The notes beneath the pieces were generated by a model that had not been told where the DNA came from, did no database searches, and worked only from the letters and a program-made list of their open reading frames with translations. A stretch of DNA of 64,000 bases, taken from positions 1,116,001 to 1,180,000 of the forward strand of contig NC_018215.1 in assembly GCF_000219625.1 (NCBI RefSeq), read 5' to 3'. Below are positions 55,551 to 64,000 of the stretch, one piece after another. Each line of letters opens with the position of its first letter. The stretch's first letter is position 1. Both the position numbers and the translations under genes were made by a program. This stretch comes from Zymoseptoria tritici IPO323 (lineage: Eukaryota; Ascomycota; Dothideomycetes; Mycosphaerellales; Mycosphaerellaceae).

Positions 55551-56702
55551 ATGGGTAAAGAGGTACGTCCACAGCTCGCAAAACAACCCACAACTCGTCC
55601 ATCAAGGTCTAGCAACCACGAGGGAAAACAAACCACTAAATCAACACTTCAGAACCTCTCCTTCGTCCTCCAAAAAGCCAACGAAGTCACCTTTGAAGAC
55701 CGTCCCGTACCCACCCTCAAAAGCCCACACGATGTCCTCGTCGCCGTCAAATTCACCGGAATCTGCGGAAGCGATGTCCACTACTGGGTTCACGGCTCCA
55801 TCGGGCACTTCGTCGTCAAGTCGCCCATGGTCCTCGGACATGAATCCTCGGGAATCATCTCTGCGGTCGGCGACAGCGTAACCTCATTGAAGGTCGGAGA
55901 CAGAGTGGCTATGGAACCCGGTGTGCCCTGCCGGCGCTGCGTACGGTGTAAAGAGGGGAAATACAATCTGTGTCCGGACATGGCGTTCGCAGCGACGCCG
56001 CCGTTCGACGGGACGCTGGCGAAGTACTACTCCCTGCCGGAGGATTTCTGCTACAAACTCCCCGAACACGTCAGCCTGGAAGAGGGCGCCTTGGTCGAGC
56101 CATTGGGCGTGGCGGTACACATCGTTCGACAAGCTGGTGTGTTCCCGGGAGCCTCGATCGTGGTTTACGGCGCCGGACCGGTAGGGTTGCTCTGCTGTGC
56201 CGTGGCCAAGGCATTCGGCGCGACGAAAGTCGTAGCAGTGGACATCAACGAGGACCGGCTGAAATTCGCATCCACCTACGCGGCAACACATACCTTCGTA
56301 TCGAAACGAGAAGCACCACAAGAAGCCGCCGCGAGGATCAAGAGCGAATGCGACCTGGGAAGCGGCGCGGACATCATCATCGACGCATCGGGCGCCGAAC
56401 CCGCGATCCAAACGGCCATCCACGCGGTGCGGATTGGAGGGACGTACGTGCAGGGCGGGATGGGCAAGGACGAGATCACGTTTCCCATCACGGCGATGTG
56501 TACGAAGGAGTTGAATGTCAAGGGGAGTTTTAGGTATGGGAGTGGGGATTATAAGCTTGCGGTGGAGTTGATCAGTACGGGACAAGTGGATGTGAAGAAG
56601 CTGATCTCCGGGACGGTGAAGTTTGAGGATGCGGAGCAGGCGTTTGCGGATGTGAAGGCGGCGAAGGGGATTAAGACGCTGATCGAGGGACCGAGGGATT
56701 AG
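55551..56702 (+). CDS. XYL2: Xylitol dehydrogenase (D-xylulose reductase)
   Basis: Two exons (55551-55562, 55653-56702); the first carries only MGKE. The 90-bp intron begins GTACGT and ends TTCAG. The product is 353 aa, normal for the family. Catalytic zinc ligands are in ICGSDVHYW and GHESSG with the later Glu in EEGALVEP; the structural zinc Cys cluster is PCRRCVRCKEGKYNLCPDM; the NAD motif is VYGAGPVGLLCC followed by VVAVDIN. This is the polyol dehydrogenase branch of MDR enzymes and converts xylitol to D-xylulose in pentose catabolism. Sorbitol or L-arabinitol dehydrogenase are close alternatives that sequence alone does not fully exclude. The intron is in frame and free of stops, so retention would insert 30 residues after residue 4. 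Confidence 0.88.
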   Translation: MGKEVRPQLAKQPTTRPSRSSNHEGKQTTKSTLQNLSFVLQKANEVTFEDRPVPTLKSPHDVLVAVKFTGICGSDVHYWVHGSIGHFVVKSPMVLGHESSGIISAVGDSVTSLKVGDRVAMEPGVPCRRCVRCKEGKYNLCPDMAFAATPPFDGTLAKYYSLPEDFCYKLPEHVSLEEGALVEPLGVAVHIVRQAGVFPGASIVVYGAGPVGLLCCAVAKAFGATKVVAVDINEDRLKFASTYAATHTFVSKREAPQEAAARIKSECDLGSGADIIIDASGAEPAIQTAIHAVRIGGTYVQGGMGKDEITFPITAMCTKELNVKGSFRYGSGDYKLAVELISTGQVDVKKLISGTVKFEDAEQAFADVKAAKGIKTLIEGPRD

Positions 56703-57078
56703 ATGTGGGGTTTGAAAAATGTGAGAGACAGGCAAAAGCGGGAGTTCAAGCGAAAGGTCATGCATGCGTCTTGGTATTCATGTCTCGTGGAGCATGTTGA
56801 TCGTAAAATGCTGCTTTTCCCAGAAAAAGCGGAAGATGGAAGTCAAAAACGCCCACCAAAAAAACACCCAGAATCGTTCCTCTCTTCAGGCCCTTCGTCG
56901 GACGCACAACGTCAGGCTCGAATGGCAGAGTTGTTTGATCCTTAAGCCTCAGTGAAAAGAACGCACGTCCTTCTCCCTGTTCTCGCTGTACTCATCTCTC
57001 ACGCATTCGTTCTCATTGCCGCATCAAAACCAGCAAGTCCTCTTTCCGCTCTCAACCTCTCTCTCTCTCTCTCCTCAT
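56703..57078. other. Convergent 3' region
   Basis: 376 bp between convergent genes, with a CT-repeat run near 57057-57074. No gene seen. Confidence 0.5.
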
Positions 57079-58403
57079 TCACTCCCCCTCACCATCCACC
57101 AACCTCCTCGCCAAAGCCTCCATCATCCTCGCCCCTTGGCTCGTAACTTCCGCCTGCAGTCTCGCCTGCTCCGCCGCTTGGCGAGCTCTCTCGGCGGCGA
57201 TGTCCGCGTTTCGAGCGGCGGTGGTGGAGGTCAGGAGCATCTAAGCCTGCGTCAGCGTGAAGAAAGGTAGGAGATGGGTGATGAGGTGGGAAGACGGACA
57301 TTTGCGAACCGCAAGATTCTCGCTCGGTGGGGTCCGATGGTGTGGGTGTGTGCTGCGCGCGTGAGGGCTGAGATGAGGCCGAGGGCGGCGGGCATGTTGG
57401 TGTCTCTCTGTGCCGGCGCCGTGGTGGTGGGCACTGCTCGGGTGGACTGGGGTGTAGGCAGGTTGGGGGAGGGTGTGCGTGGAGGCGAGCGGGCGGGACG
57501 GGGTGGTGGGATGCGGGATTTCTGCCGGGTTGGTGGGGAGGTGGTGGCTGGACGAGGCGGTGGGGTCGAAGGGGTGGGGATGCGGCTGCGGGGTTTGGGT
57601 AGGGCGGATTTGAGGAGCGATTGCAGTTTGGTGAAGGGGTTGCGGGTGTGATGGCGAGCGGGAGCTGGCTTTGCTCTGGACGTAGCTGGCTTGCGGGCGG
57701 TGGTGGTGGGAATGCGGGCTCGTGGGATGTCGGCTGGTATGGCGCTCTCCGTCATGTCCAAGCCGGTGCTTCGTCTGTTGCGGATCTTGGTGGCTCTGTC
57801 GCTGATGTCGGGCGGAGAGCTGCGAGTCTTGATCTCTTGTGCTCGGCGGGGAAGTGATCCTGCCGCACGGGTTGGTATGCCCATACGAGCATTTTGAACA
57901 CTTCCGGGGAGCTTGGGAGAAGCAGGTCCACCTTCGAGCAGCTGCAACGTTCTCTCACGTTGGCTCCGTCGGACGCTCTCCAGGCTAGCGGAGTCGCTTG
58001 TGCTACTGTCCTCGAGGCGGGGAGCAGGGAGCCTCGCATGGAGATCGAAGCCTTGAGGATGTCCGATCTCCGCGGGCGTGGTGACTTCCTCCTCGTCGTC
58101 TGAGCTTCGGCCCCACGTCCCGTCGGGCGAGCTGGTGACGCTCCGCTCAGCACGACGACCGGGAGGGATGCTGACGAGACTCGCTTTCCCAGATCGGAGG
58201 ATTGGGACTCGCGAGATTGTGCTTGAGTGCCTCACAGGCAGACGGCTCGTTCGAGAGGATGGGGGCGACTTGATGGCTCTGGTGGACGAGTTCAGAGACG
58301 GAGAGGGCGAGAGGGACGGCGACAAGTTGCGGCGGGCGGGCTGCTGAAGAAGGGAGTTAGCTCGGTGACGCTCCTCGATTCTGATGCGGTATCGCTCTGG
58401 CAT
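57079..58403 (-). CDS. Basic Pro/Ser/Arg-rich protein with C-terminal helix
   Basis: Two exons (58403-57300, 57240-57079) with a 59-bp intron (GTCCGT...GGCTTAG) give 421 aa. The body is disordered: rich in Pro, Ser, Arg and Thr with many SP/TP pairs (SPPDIS, RTPSPNLPTP), so a phosphorylated or microtubule- or nucleic-acid-binding scaffold is possible, but no domain is recognised. Exon 2 supplies a clearly helical Ala/Glu/Gln/Arg-rich segment (ARNADIAAERARQAAEQARL) ending in an acidic tail; its coding look supports the intron despite the unusual GTCCGT donor. MPERYRIRIEE is taken as the start. The same frame is open upstream for about 45 codons, so a further 5' exon is possible. Confidence 0.65.
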
Positions 58404-59327
58404 GGTGGCGGTGGTTGTGCGACTAGTGTGGCAGCTGGCGGCGGAGGCAATGGTGTGTCGTGAAGGAGTGATGGTGAGGTCGGAGAGTTCGAAGAGGGAG
58501 ACTCGAGCAACAGCTCTGTATGGTAGAAACGCTTGCTATTGTCATGAAACGGTGTGCAGAGTGAATGCTTGACGAGTGAATGGGAAGAACAGAGGCAACT
58601 CACAGGCATCGGGACTCGAGAACGGACCGAGGCCATTGCAGAAACGAAGATACAATAAGAGAATCGCGGATAATGCTATCGGATAAGAGAGATGGAAGGG
58701 CATATCAGAGAGAATGGAATGATCGCCCTTACTCCCTTTCTTTGAGCTCGGCCGCGGGCATTTTGTTTGGTGCACAAACATGGGGGCCACGCGAGATGGA
58801 ACGGTCAAGTGCAGATGAGACTGGCTTCATCTCCGAAACTCCTGCGTCTTTCCTTTGCTGTAAAATCATGCTGTGTGTTACCGTGCATTCATGTGGCGTT
58901 CAATGAGGTCTCGATGTCGAGGGAAGTCGTCATTGTTCATGATCTCGTCGTGGAGTGCCTTGACGGAGAGATGAGGCTTGGAATGCCATCGTCGCCGTCG
59001 TTTGCCATCAGATCTGGCGTATTTTCATCACTCCGCGCCATTCAGGGAGCACACAGATCGCTTCACTCCCTCGGTGCACGCAAAAGTGAGATGTTGATGT
59101 CGATGTTGTTGCGGTGAGAAGAGTGAAGTCGATCGAGTGTCAAGTTTCAACCAGAGCACTAGCACTAGCAGGGGGCTCCACAGCGGACGGCCGCAGCCTC
59201 CCGAAGCGCCTGAACCTTGCAACGTCTAAATTTCGAGACGACTTCGATTCGAACGTTTCCTTTCCATCGATCTTGATCCCATTCTTCGACCACACCTCGG
59301 TTTGTATTGCACGGAGCATCACCGACA
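58404..59327. promoter_or_regulatory. Divergent intergenic region before GWT1
   Basis: 924 bp. Possible upstream exon of the minus-strand gene at 58404-58640; the rest holds the GWT1 promoter. No other gene is seen. Confidence 0.45.
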
Positions 59328-60997
59328 ATGACTCCGGAATACAAGGCCCAAAAGGAAGCTGCCGTCTCCTTCCTCGGCGGAGGCGGCATCTGGGAGATCA
59401 ACCATGTCACCCTGGTAGCGCCCGTACGACCCTCCAATCCTCCATCCCACGAAACAAACGCGAACATTCTTCTAATGAGACCATGCAGGCGGCCGCCTTT
59501 CTGTGGGCCATGTTGCAAACCCGACAAGGCTATTTCAAGGTCTACACTATTCCCGCCGCCTTCTCGGATTTCCTCATACAATGTTGTGCCATCTTGTACG
59601 CCATTACTGTCTACTCTTCCGCGCCGCAGATGCTCAATGGTTTGATGCTGCTGCCCGCCATTGCCGCATTTCTGCAGCCTGCTCCAGAGGTCGTGGCGGA
59701 GGCGAAATTCCCGCCGAAGAATGACGAAGACGCAAAGGCGCAGAATGTCAAGGACGACAAGGATCCTCTGCCCGTCAAGCCGTTCATCACGACGTATCGA
59801 GGAGCCATGATGATCATCACGTGTGCTAGTATCCTAGCTGTCGACTTTCCCGTCTTTCCTCGAAGATTCGCCAAGACGGAATCATTTGGCACTTCTCTCA
59901 TGGACCTCGGAGTCGGCTCATTCGTCTTCGCGGCCGGCGTGGTAGCTGCCCGACAACAGCTGAAGGAACAGCATCAAGTCATGAAAGGTTTCACAGCTAG
60001 AATGATGTCTGCCATGCGCCACTCCCTTCCCCTGGTCATCCTCGGCTTCGTTCGCCTCTGGTCCGTCAAATCCCTCGAGTACGCCGAACACGTCAGCGAG
60101 TACGGCGTTCACTGGAACTTCTTCTTCACTCTTGCCCTGCTCTCCCCGACCGTTGCCCTCATCCAGCCCGTCCTCCGCTGGGTCCCATCCTACAACATCT
60201 TCGCCTTCGCCATGGCCATCTGCTACGAGATTGCCCTCTACTGTGTTCCTGACCTCAAGGCCTACATCATCCTCTCCGCCCGGCATGAAGGCGACTGGCT
60301 GTCGCAAAACCGCGAGGGTGTCTTCTCTTTCATCGGGTACCTCTGCATCTTCATTGCCGGCATGGGAACCGGTCTCAACATCCTACCTCGTGACCCTGAC
60401 CCCGAAGATCCCGTCGTGGAAGAGAGAGACACCATGGACGAAGACGCCGACTGGCTCGCCTCAGTCCTCGATGCCTCCAAAGCGGACACCGAACAGCCGG
60501 CCGCCCCACCCCGCGTCTCACAAAAAATGGGCAAACCCGAACTCCCTAAACGCACTCTCCCCCGCCTCGCATTCTGGACCGCCCTCTGGTTCGTCTTCTC
60601 CACATGGGCGATGTGGACCTATGGGCCCCGCCTCTTCGTCTCCCGCCGCATGGCAAATCTCGCCTACGTCTGCTGGGTATGCACGTTCAACACCGCGCAG
60701 CTCTGCGCATTCGCGGGCATCGAGGCGGTAATGTTTCCAAATATCTACAAGGGCAAGAATCGCGCGGAGGAGAAGAAGCGGGTTGCGTATGCTACGAGTC
60801 GGGTCATGCGAGCGTTCAATCGGAATGGGTTGGCGGTTTTCTTGCTGGCTAATCTGCTTACTGGAGCAGTAAACTTGAGCATGGATACGTTGCATATGGG
60901 TGATGTAGGTGCCATGATTGTGTTGACGAGCTACATGGGTGTCCTCACCGCGGTGGCGCTGGCATTGGACATTTACGACATCTCGATCAAGCTCTGA
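59328..60997 (+). CDS. GWT1: GPI-anchored wall transfer protein Gwt1 (inositol acyltransferase)
   Basis: Two exons (59328-59423, 59489-60997) with a 65-bp intron give 534 aa. The start MTPEYKAQKEAAVSFLGGG is typical of the family, and the intron joins VTLVAP to AAAFLWAML in frame. About 13 hydrophobic segments follow. Family landmarks are TTYRGAMMIITCASILAVDF with the conserved FPRRFAKTE and SLMDLGVGSFVF right after it. Gwt1 (human PIG-W) acylates the inositol ring of glucosaminyl-phosphatidylinositol in the ER, an early GPI-anchor step. A cytosolic acidic loop (about residues 370-400) is longer than in yeast. The neighbouring gene encodes a probable GPI-anchored protein. Confidence 0.95.
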
Positions 60998-61098
60998 TCG
61001 ACGAGCAACGTTGAAGTCGGACGACAGTATGTATAGAATAGCGGAATTGTATAGATTATCCGCAAACGCTACTGCTCACATTCTCTCTTCCCTTTAGA

Positions 61099-61557
61099 TC
61101 AGATCAGCGCTATGGCTGCCGCGACGACGGCCACCAAGACCAGCGAAGCCAGCCAGTGCGCTCTGCTTCTCAGTGGGACTGCGCCTGCGATGAGCCCGTC
61201 CGCGTCCCTCCCGGCACTAGCGGTCGCGTCGATGAAGCCATCACCGTTTCCTTGGCGAGTCGTGGTGCCTGTCGAAGTCGAAGTCGACGTCCCAGACTCT
61301 CCTACTACGTCTGTGACGCTCGTTGTGAAAATCACGCTCGTTGCGGAAGTCACGCTCGTTGTGGAGACGGTACTGCTGACCAGATTCGGCGGAAGAACGG
61401 CAGCGACAGTCGTGGCGTACACGACGCACGCTCCGGCGAAATTCTGGCATGCACCAGCATCTCCGGTGGTGAGGGTCGTGATGGGCGTAGAGATGCCTGG
61501 GCTGGGTAGGGCGGCAGCCAGAACTGGAAGGAGGATTGGGAGGGCGATGTAGATCAT
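61099..61557 (-). CDS. Small Ser/Thr-rich, probably GPI-anchored wall protein
   Basis: A single exon of 152 aa. An N-terminal signal peptide (MIYIALPILLPVLAAALPSP) is followed by two cysteines (ACQNF, GACVVY), a long Ser/Thr/Val tract suited to O-mannosylation, and a C-terminal hydrophobic helix (LASLVLVAVVAAAIALI) that fits a GPI-attachment signal. I recognise no enzymatic domain. It could be a structural cell-wall protein or a small secreted effector-like protein; the C-terminal helix favours the former. Confidence 0.75.
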   Translation of the reverse strand: MIYIALPILLPVLAAALPSPGISTPITTLTTGDAGACQNFAGACVVYATTVAAVLPPNLVSSTVSTTSVTSATSVIFTTSVTDVVGESGTSTSTSTGTTTRQGNGDGFIDATASAGRDADGLIAGAVPLRSRAHWLASLVLVAVVAAAIALI

Positions 61558-62282
61558 GGTCGAGGAATCTGAGTTGTGGTATTGATGATGGATGTCTTGT
61601 CGTGGTGGTGTGGTGTTAAGACGTGGTTGAATGATGCCTACGCTGCGAGGGAAGAGCTCGCTGTATACCTGCGTTTGGTGGCTTCATTCAATGCTGCGTT
61701 TTGAGTGTTTGCTCAGGTAGGCGCAAGACCGATGTCGATCACCATGGCATGATACGATCTTGCTTAGGAAAATCGCAAATTTTACATTCATGAGCAATCA
61801 TCTAATGCCTTGGTCAGAAAGCGGGTTCGTCCCATATTCGTTCTCAAGTCCAGTGCCGGATACGGAAAGAAGTTCTTACTGCTTCACCGGCAGCGACTTT
61901 GTCATCTCGTCGTCGAAACGTTGACCATGATGAAGATGAAGAGCGTTACAAGGCTCGCAGCCTGCGTCGTCGCAAGATGCAACTCTTGCCGACGCAGTGA
62001 AATTGCTATCACTCTTCGACAACCATATGGCATCTCTTGATCATGCTTCTTCCCCGACTTCTGCAAGCGCACTATGCTCCGAAGCCTTGCACATTACTCA
62101 GCTTGTCGCGGTTCGCCCACGTGATTGAGACAAGTTCGTCGTCCTTCTCAAGACTTGCGAGACCTCCTTCAACAGGCGATGATAATAGGTCGGAAGAAGA
62201 ATCGATGGTTGTTTGAACATGACGTGCACGCACCGACCCCTTTACGTTCCGCTTGTCCCAAATCACGCCACAAGCTGGCTCA
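61558..62282. other. Intergenic, wall-protein promoter
   Basis: 725 bp. No gene seen; small ORFs lack motifs. Confidence 0.5.
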
Positions 62283-63001
62283 TCAGATCTTGGACTTCGT
62301 CGATGGATCCTGTTCACTGCCCTTGAGCAACTTCTCGACTTCTTTCCTGATGTACGCTGGAATCCCTTCTCCGGTGGGTTTATTGGTCTTCCGGAGTACC
62401 CAGATCTGAACTATTGGCAGGAACGCGATCAGCACACGACACGCTCGCCGGAGAAAGGATGTCCTTACTGAAACCGCCGACGGCTTTGACCTGTTCCTCG
62501 CCCTCCTGAAAGACACCGACTTCGTACCTGAACCGATCAGTGTGAGTGACTCTCGAGTCTCGAGCAATCTTACATTAAGCTACTCGTGCCGAGTTTGACG
62601 ACTCGCAGACCAACGTTGATCATGCCTGGGTAATGAGCAGAGCCAAAGTAGTCGCAATATGAGCTGCCGACCAGCCCAATGTGTTCAGATGCCGACGTGC
62701 TGTAGCCGCACTTTGTGATGAGGTACTCGTTGATGATGGAGTCGATCAGAACGCCGTAGACGGGGTTGTTGAGGTGATGGAACATATCCTTCAGACTGCT
62801 CAGCTCTGCTATGGCTTGCTACCTAAGGTATCGTTCGAAATGCTGCTTACATTGTCTGACCTGTCAATCTTTCAGTAAAACGCAAGTCTAGAAGCATTGG
62901 AGAGGCACGAACCATCTCGACCGGTAATCGAGGGTGTAAGGGTAGTCGGACCGGCGGCGTTGCTTCTTTGAAGCCAGATCAAGTCCAAGAGGTTCCGCCA
63001 T
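62283..63001 (-). CDS. Hotdog-fold thioesterase (4HBT) with a microexon
   Basis: Five exons: 63001-62913, 62860-62851, 62788-62574, 62527-62469 and 62410-62283; 166 aa. The second exon is only 10 nt (GTCAGACAAT), with introns of 52 and 62 bp around it. Only this splicing builds the conserved TLDYRSRWSDNDMFHHLNNP block, in which the Asp and the following Asn are typical of the 4-hydroxybenzoyl-CoA thioesterase family. Later segments SSYCDYFGSAHYPGMINVGL and YEVGVFQEGEEQVKAVGGF fit the fold. The likely activity is hydrolysis of an acyl-CoA; substrate unknown. No targeting peptide is obvious. Confidence 0.85.
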
Positions 63002-63273
63002 TGCCACTGTTGAAGCACTCTAGACGAGAGCACCTGATCAGATACGATGCAAAGGGATACGGATGGTGCAGTTGCAGTCGATTTGGTCGACAACCTGGAC
63101 TGCCTTTAATCCCCGAAAGGCAGATTCATTGAAGCCGAGGTCTTTTACGATCGGCGTATTACACAGTACGATTCGAAGTAGGCTCCATACTAGGTAAATA
63201 TCCTTTCCGCGCAGCTCTACTCTTTCCTAGAGATACCAGCAACGAGACAATTGCGGCGAAATTCTCATTCGGA

Positions 63274-64000
63274 TCAGCGATATCTCGAGTGACAGCATAG
63301 CGATCGCAGATGCTGATCGGCCCAGTCCGCAACTGTCTGTGTATTCATGCCTTGCTTCTCGTTGAAAGATGCAGCCTTCGACCAGCTTACTCCAACGCCT
63401 TCTCCGAACACAACACGATAGTTCCTCATGCTGTCATTCGGATCTTCCGTCAGCTCTTGCTTCAAGTCCGACACCGATTTGAGCTGGCGCGTCACTTTCT
63501 TCCCCGTGCTCTGCTCGACGACATCTGCAAGCCGTTGCATCGAGATCGTGTCGCCAGAAACATATACGACCCCTGCCAGGTCGGGGTGAGCAAGGGCAAT
63601 CTCAGCAGTGATCTTGCCGATGTCTTCGGGACTTGTCACTGTGATCTCGTTCTCCCAGCTGCCGATGGCAGTCACAGTGTCTCGTTCCGCGGACACAAGG
63701 CCGAAGGACGGCTCGAACAAGAAGCTGATGAACATCCCAGTCGAGATTATGGCATGACGCGTCGAAGACTGCCCTCGCAAAAGCTCTCGCACGTCTAGCT
63801 GGCTGTTGAACAAGTCTTGCGAGCTGTTTCGTCCGATCACATCGTAGTCGATACCAAATTGCCATGGAAAGTAGCGTTTCACGCCAGCTGCGAGGACTGC
63901 TTTTGCGATCTTGATTTGTGTCGAGGGTGGAAGATACATTCCAGTGCAGCAGATGAGGGTATGGTATGGCTCGAAGCTGACGGCGAGTTGTTCTTCTGTA
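63274..64000 (-). CDS. NmrA-like family protein, 5' end outside window
   Basis: Partial: the frame is open to the window edge and ends at a TAG/TGA-type stop at 63274. Visible segments are TQIKIAKAVLAAGVKRYFPW, QFGIDYDVIG, ISTGMFISFLFEPSFGLV, VTSPEDIGKITAEI and VYVSGDTISMQRLADVVEQ. This is the C-terminal half of an NmrA/isoflavone-reductase-like Rossmann protein; the dinucleotide-binding GxxGxxG motif would lie beyond the edge. Such proteins are either NAD(P)-linked reductases of small aromatic compounds or redox-sensing regulators; which one cannot be told here. Confidence 0.85.
   Translation of the reverse strand, partial: TEEQLAVSFEPYHTLICCTGMYLPPSTQIKIAKAVLAAGVKRYFPWQFGIDYDVIGRNSSQDLFNSQLDVRELLRGQSSTRHAIISTGMFISFLFEPSFGLVSAERDTVTAIGSWENEITVTSPEDIGKITAEIALAHPDLAGVVYVSGDTISMQRLADVVEQSTGKKVTRQLKSVSDLKQELTEDPNDSMRNYRVVFGEGVGVSWSKAASFNEKQGMNTQTVADWADQHLRSLCCHSRYR

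Noticed and set aside
59114..59327. N-terminal extension of GWT1 from an upstream in-frame Met
   Set aside because: It is in the frame of exon 2 rather than exon 1 and lacks the conserved family start; the spliced model beginning at 59328 fits the family.

Overview
The window is nuclear DNA of a filamentous ascomycete (Pezizomycotina; probably a dothideomycete, which is inference). Evidence: short GT-AG introns of about 46-193 bp, compact genes on both strands, typical fungal families (xylitol dehydrogenase, DUR3, GWT1, a SomA/Flo8-like LisH protein, a bZIP factor, a GFA-domain protein), and a 9.9-kb block of retroelement DNA mutated in the pattern of repeat-induced point mutation (RIP). Gene models were spliced by eye; reading frame was checked across every junction and each multi-exon model totals a whole number of codons.

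Left arm (1-39.4 kb), mostly housekeeping genes: CMC1 (COX assembly), a two-TM protein with PPxY motifs, the U5 snRNP 40K WD40 protein, BET3 (TRAPP), a SomA/Flo8-like regulator, a GFA-domain protein, a DUF1479 oxygenase, an intracellular GH1 beta-glucosidase, a bZIP factor, a 2OG-Fe(II) oxygenase, an ORF split by an in-frame TAG, a family-16 methyltransferase, VPS28 (ESCRT-I), NOC2 (60S biogenesis), a coiled hypothetical protein, and a ferric-reductase-type protein with a Met/His-rich N-terminus. Two gene-poor gaps stand out (about 8.95-10.8 kb and 20.1-23.7 kb).

Middle (39,683-49,567): one Ty1/Copia-type LTR retrotransposon with 171-bp LTRs at both ends. Its gag and RT/RNase H remain readable, but protease and integrase are missing. 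Nested inside on the minus strand is a full-length Tad1-like LINE whose two ORFs (524 and 1130 codons) keep frame from end to end and are broken only by TAG/TAA stops. Between RNase H and the 3' LTR lie two unexpected minus-strand relics: a 73-nt tRNA-Cys-like sequence and an unidentified ORF. The two LTRs carry complementary mutations: the outer half of each is clean and the inner half is mutated.

Right arm (49.6-64 kb), metabolism and cell surface: a zinc-dependent MDR alcohol/formaldehyde dehydrogenase, the urea transporter DUR3 (8 exons, one GC-AG intron, GATA-site cluster upstream), xylitol dehydrogenase, a basic proline-rich protein, GWT1 (GPI inositol acyltransferase), a small GPI-anchored-type wall protein, a hotdog thioesterase with a 10-nt microexon, and an NmrA-like protein cut by the window edge. 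I see no secondary-metabolite cluster, CRISPR array, rRNA or intact tRNA gene.
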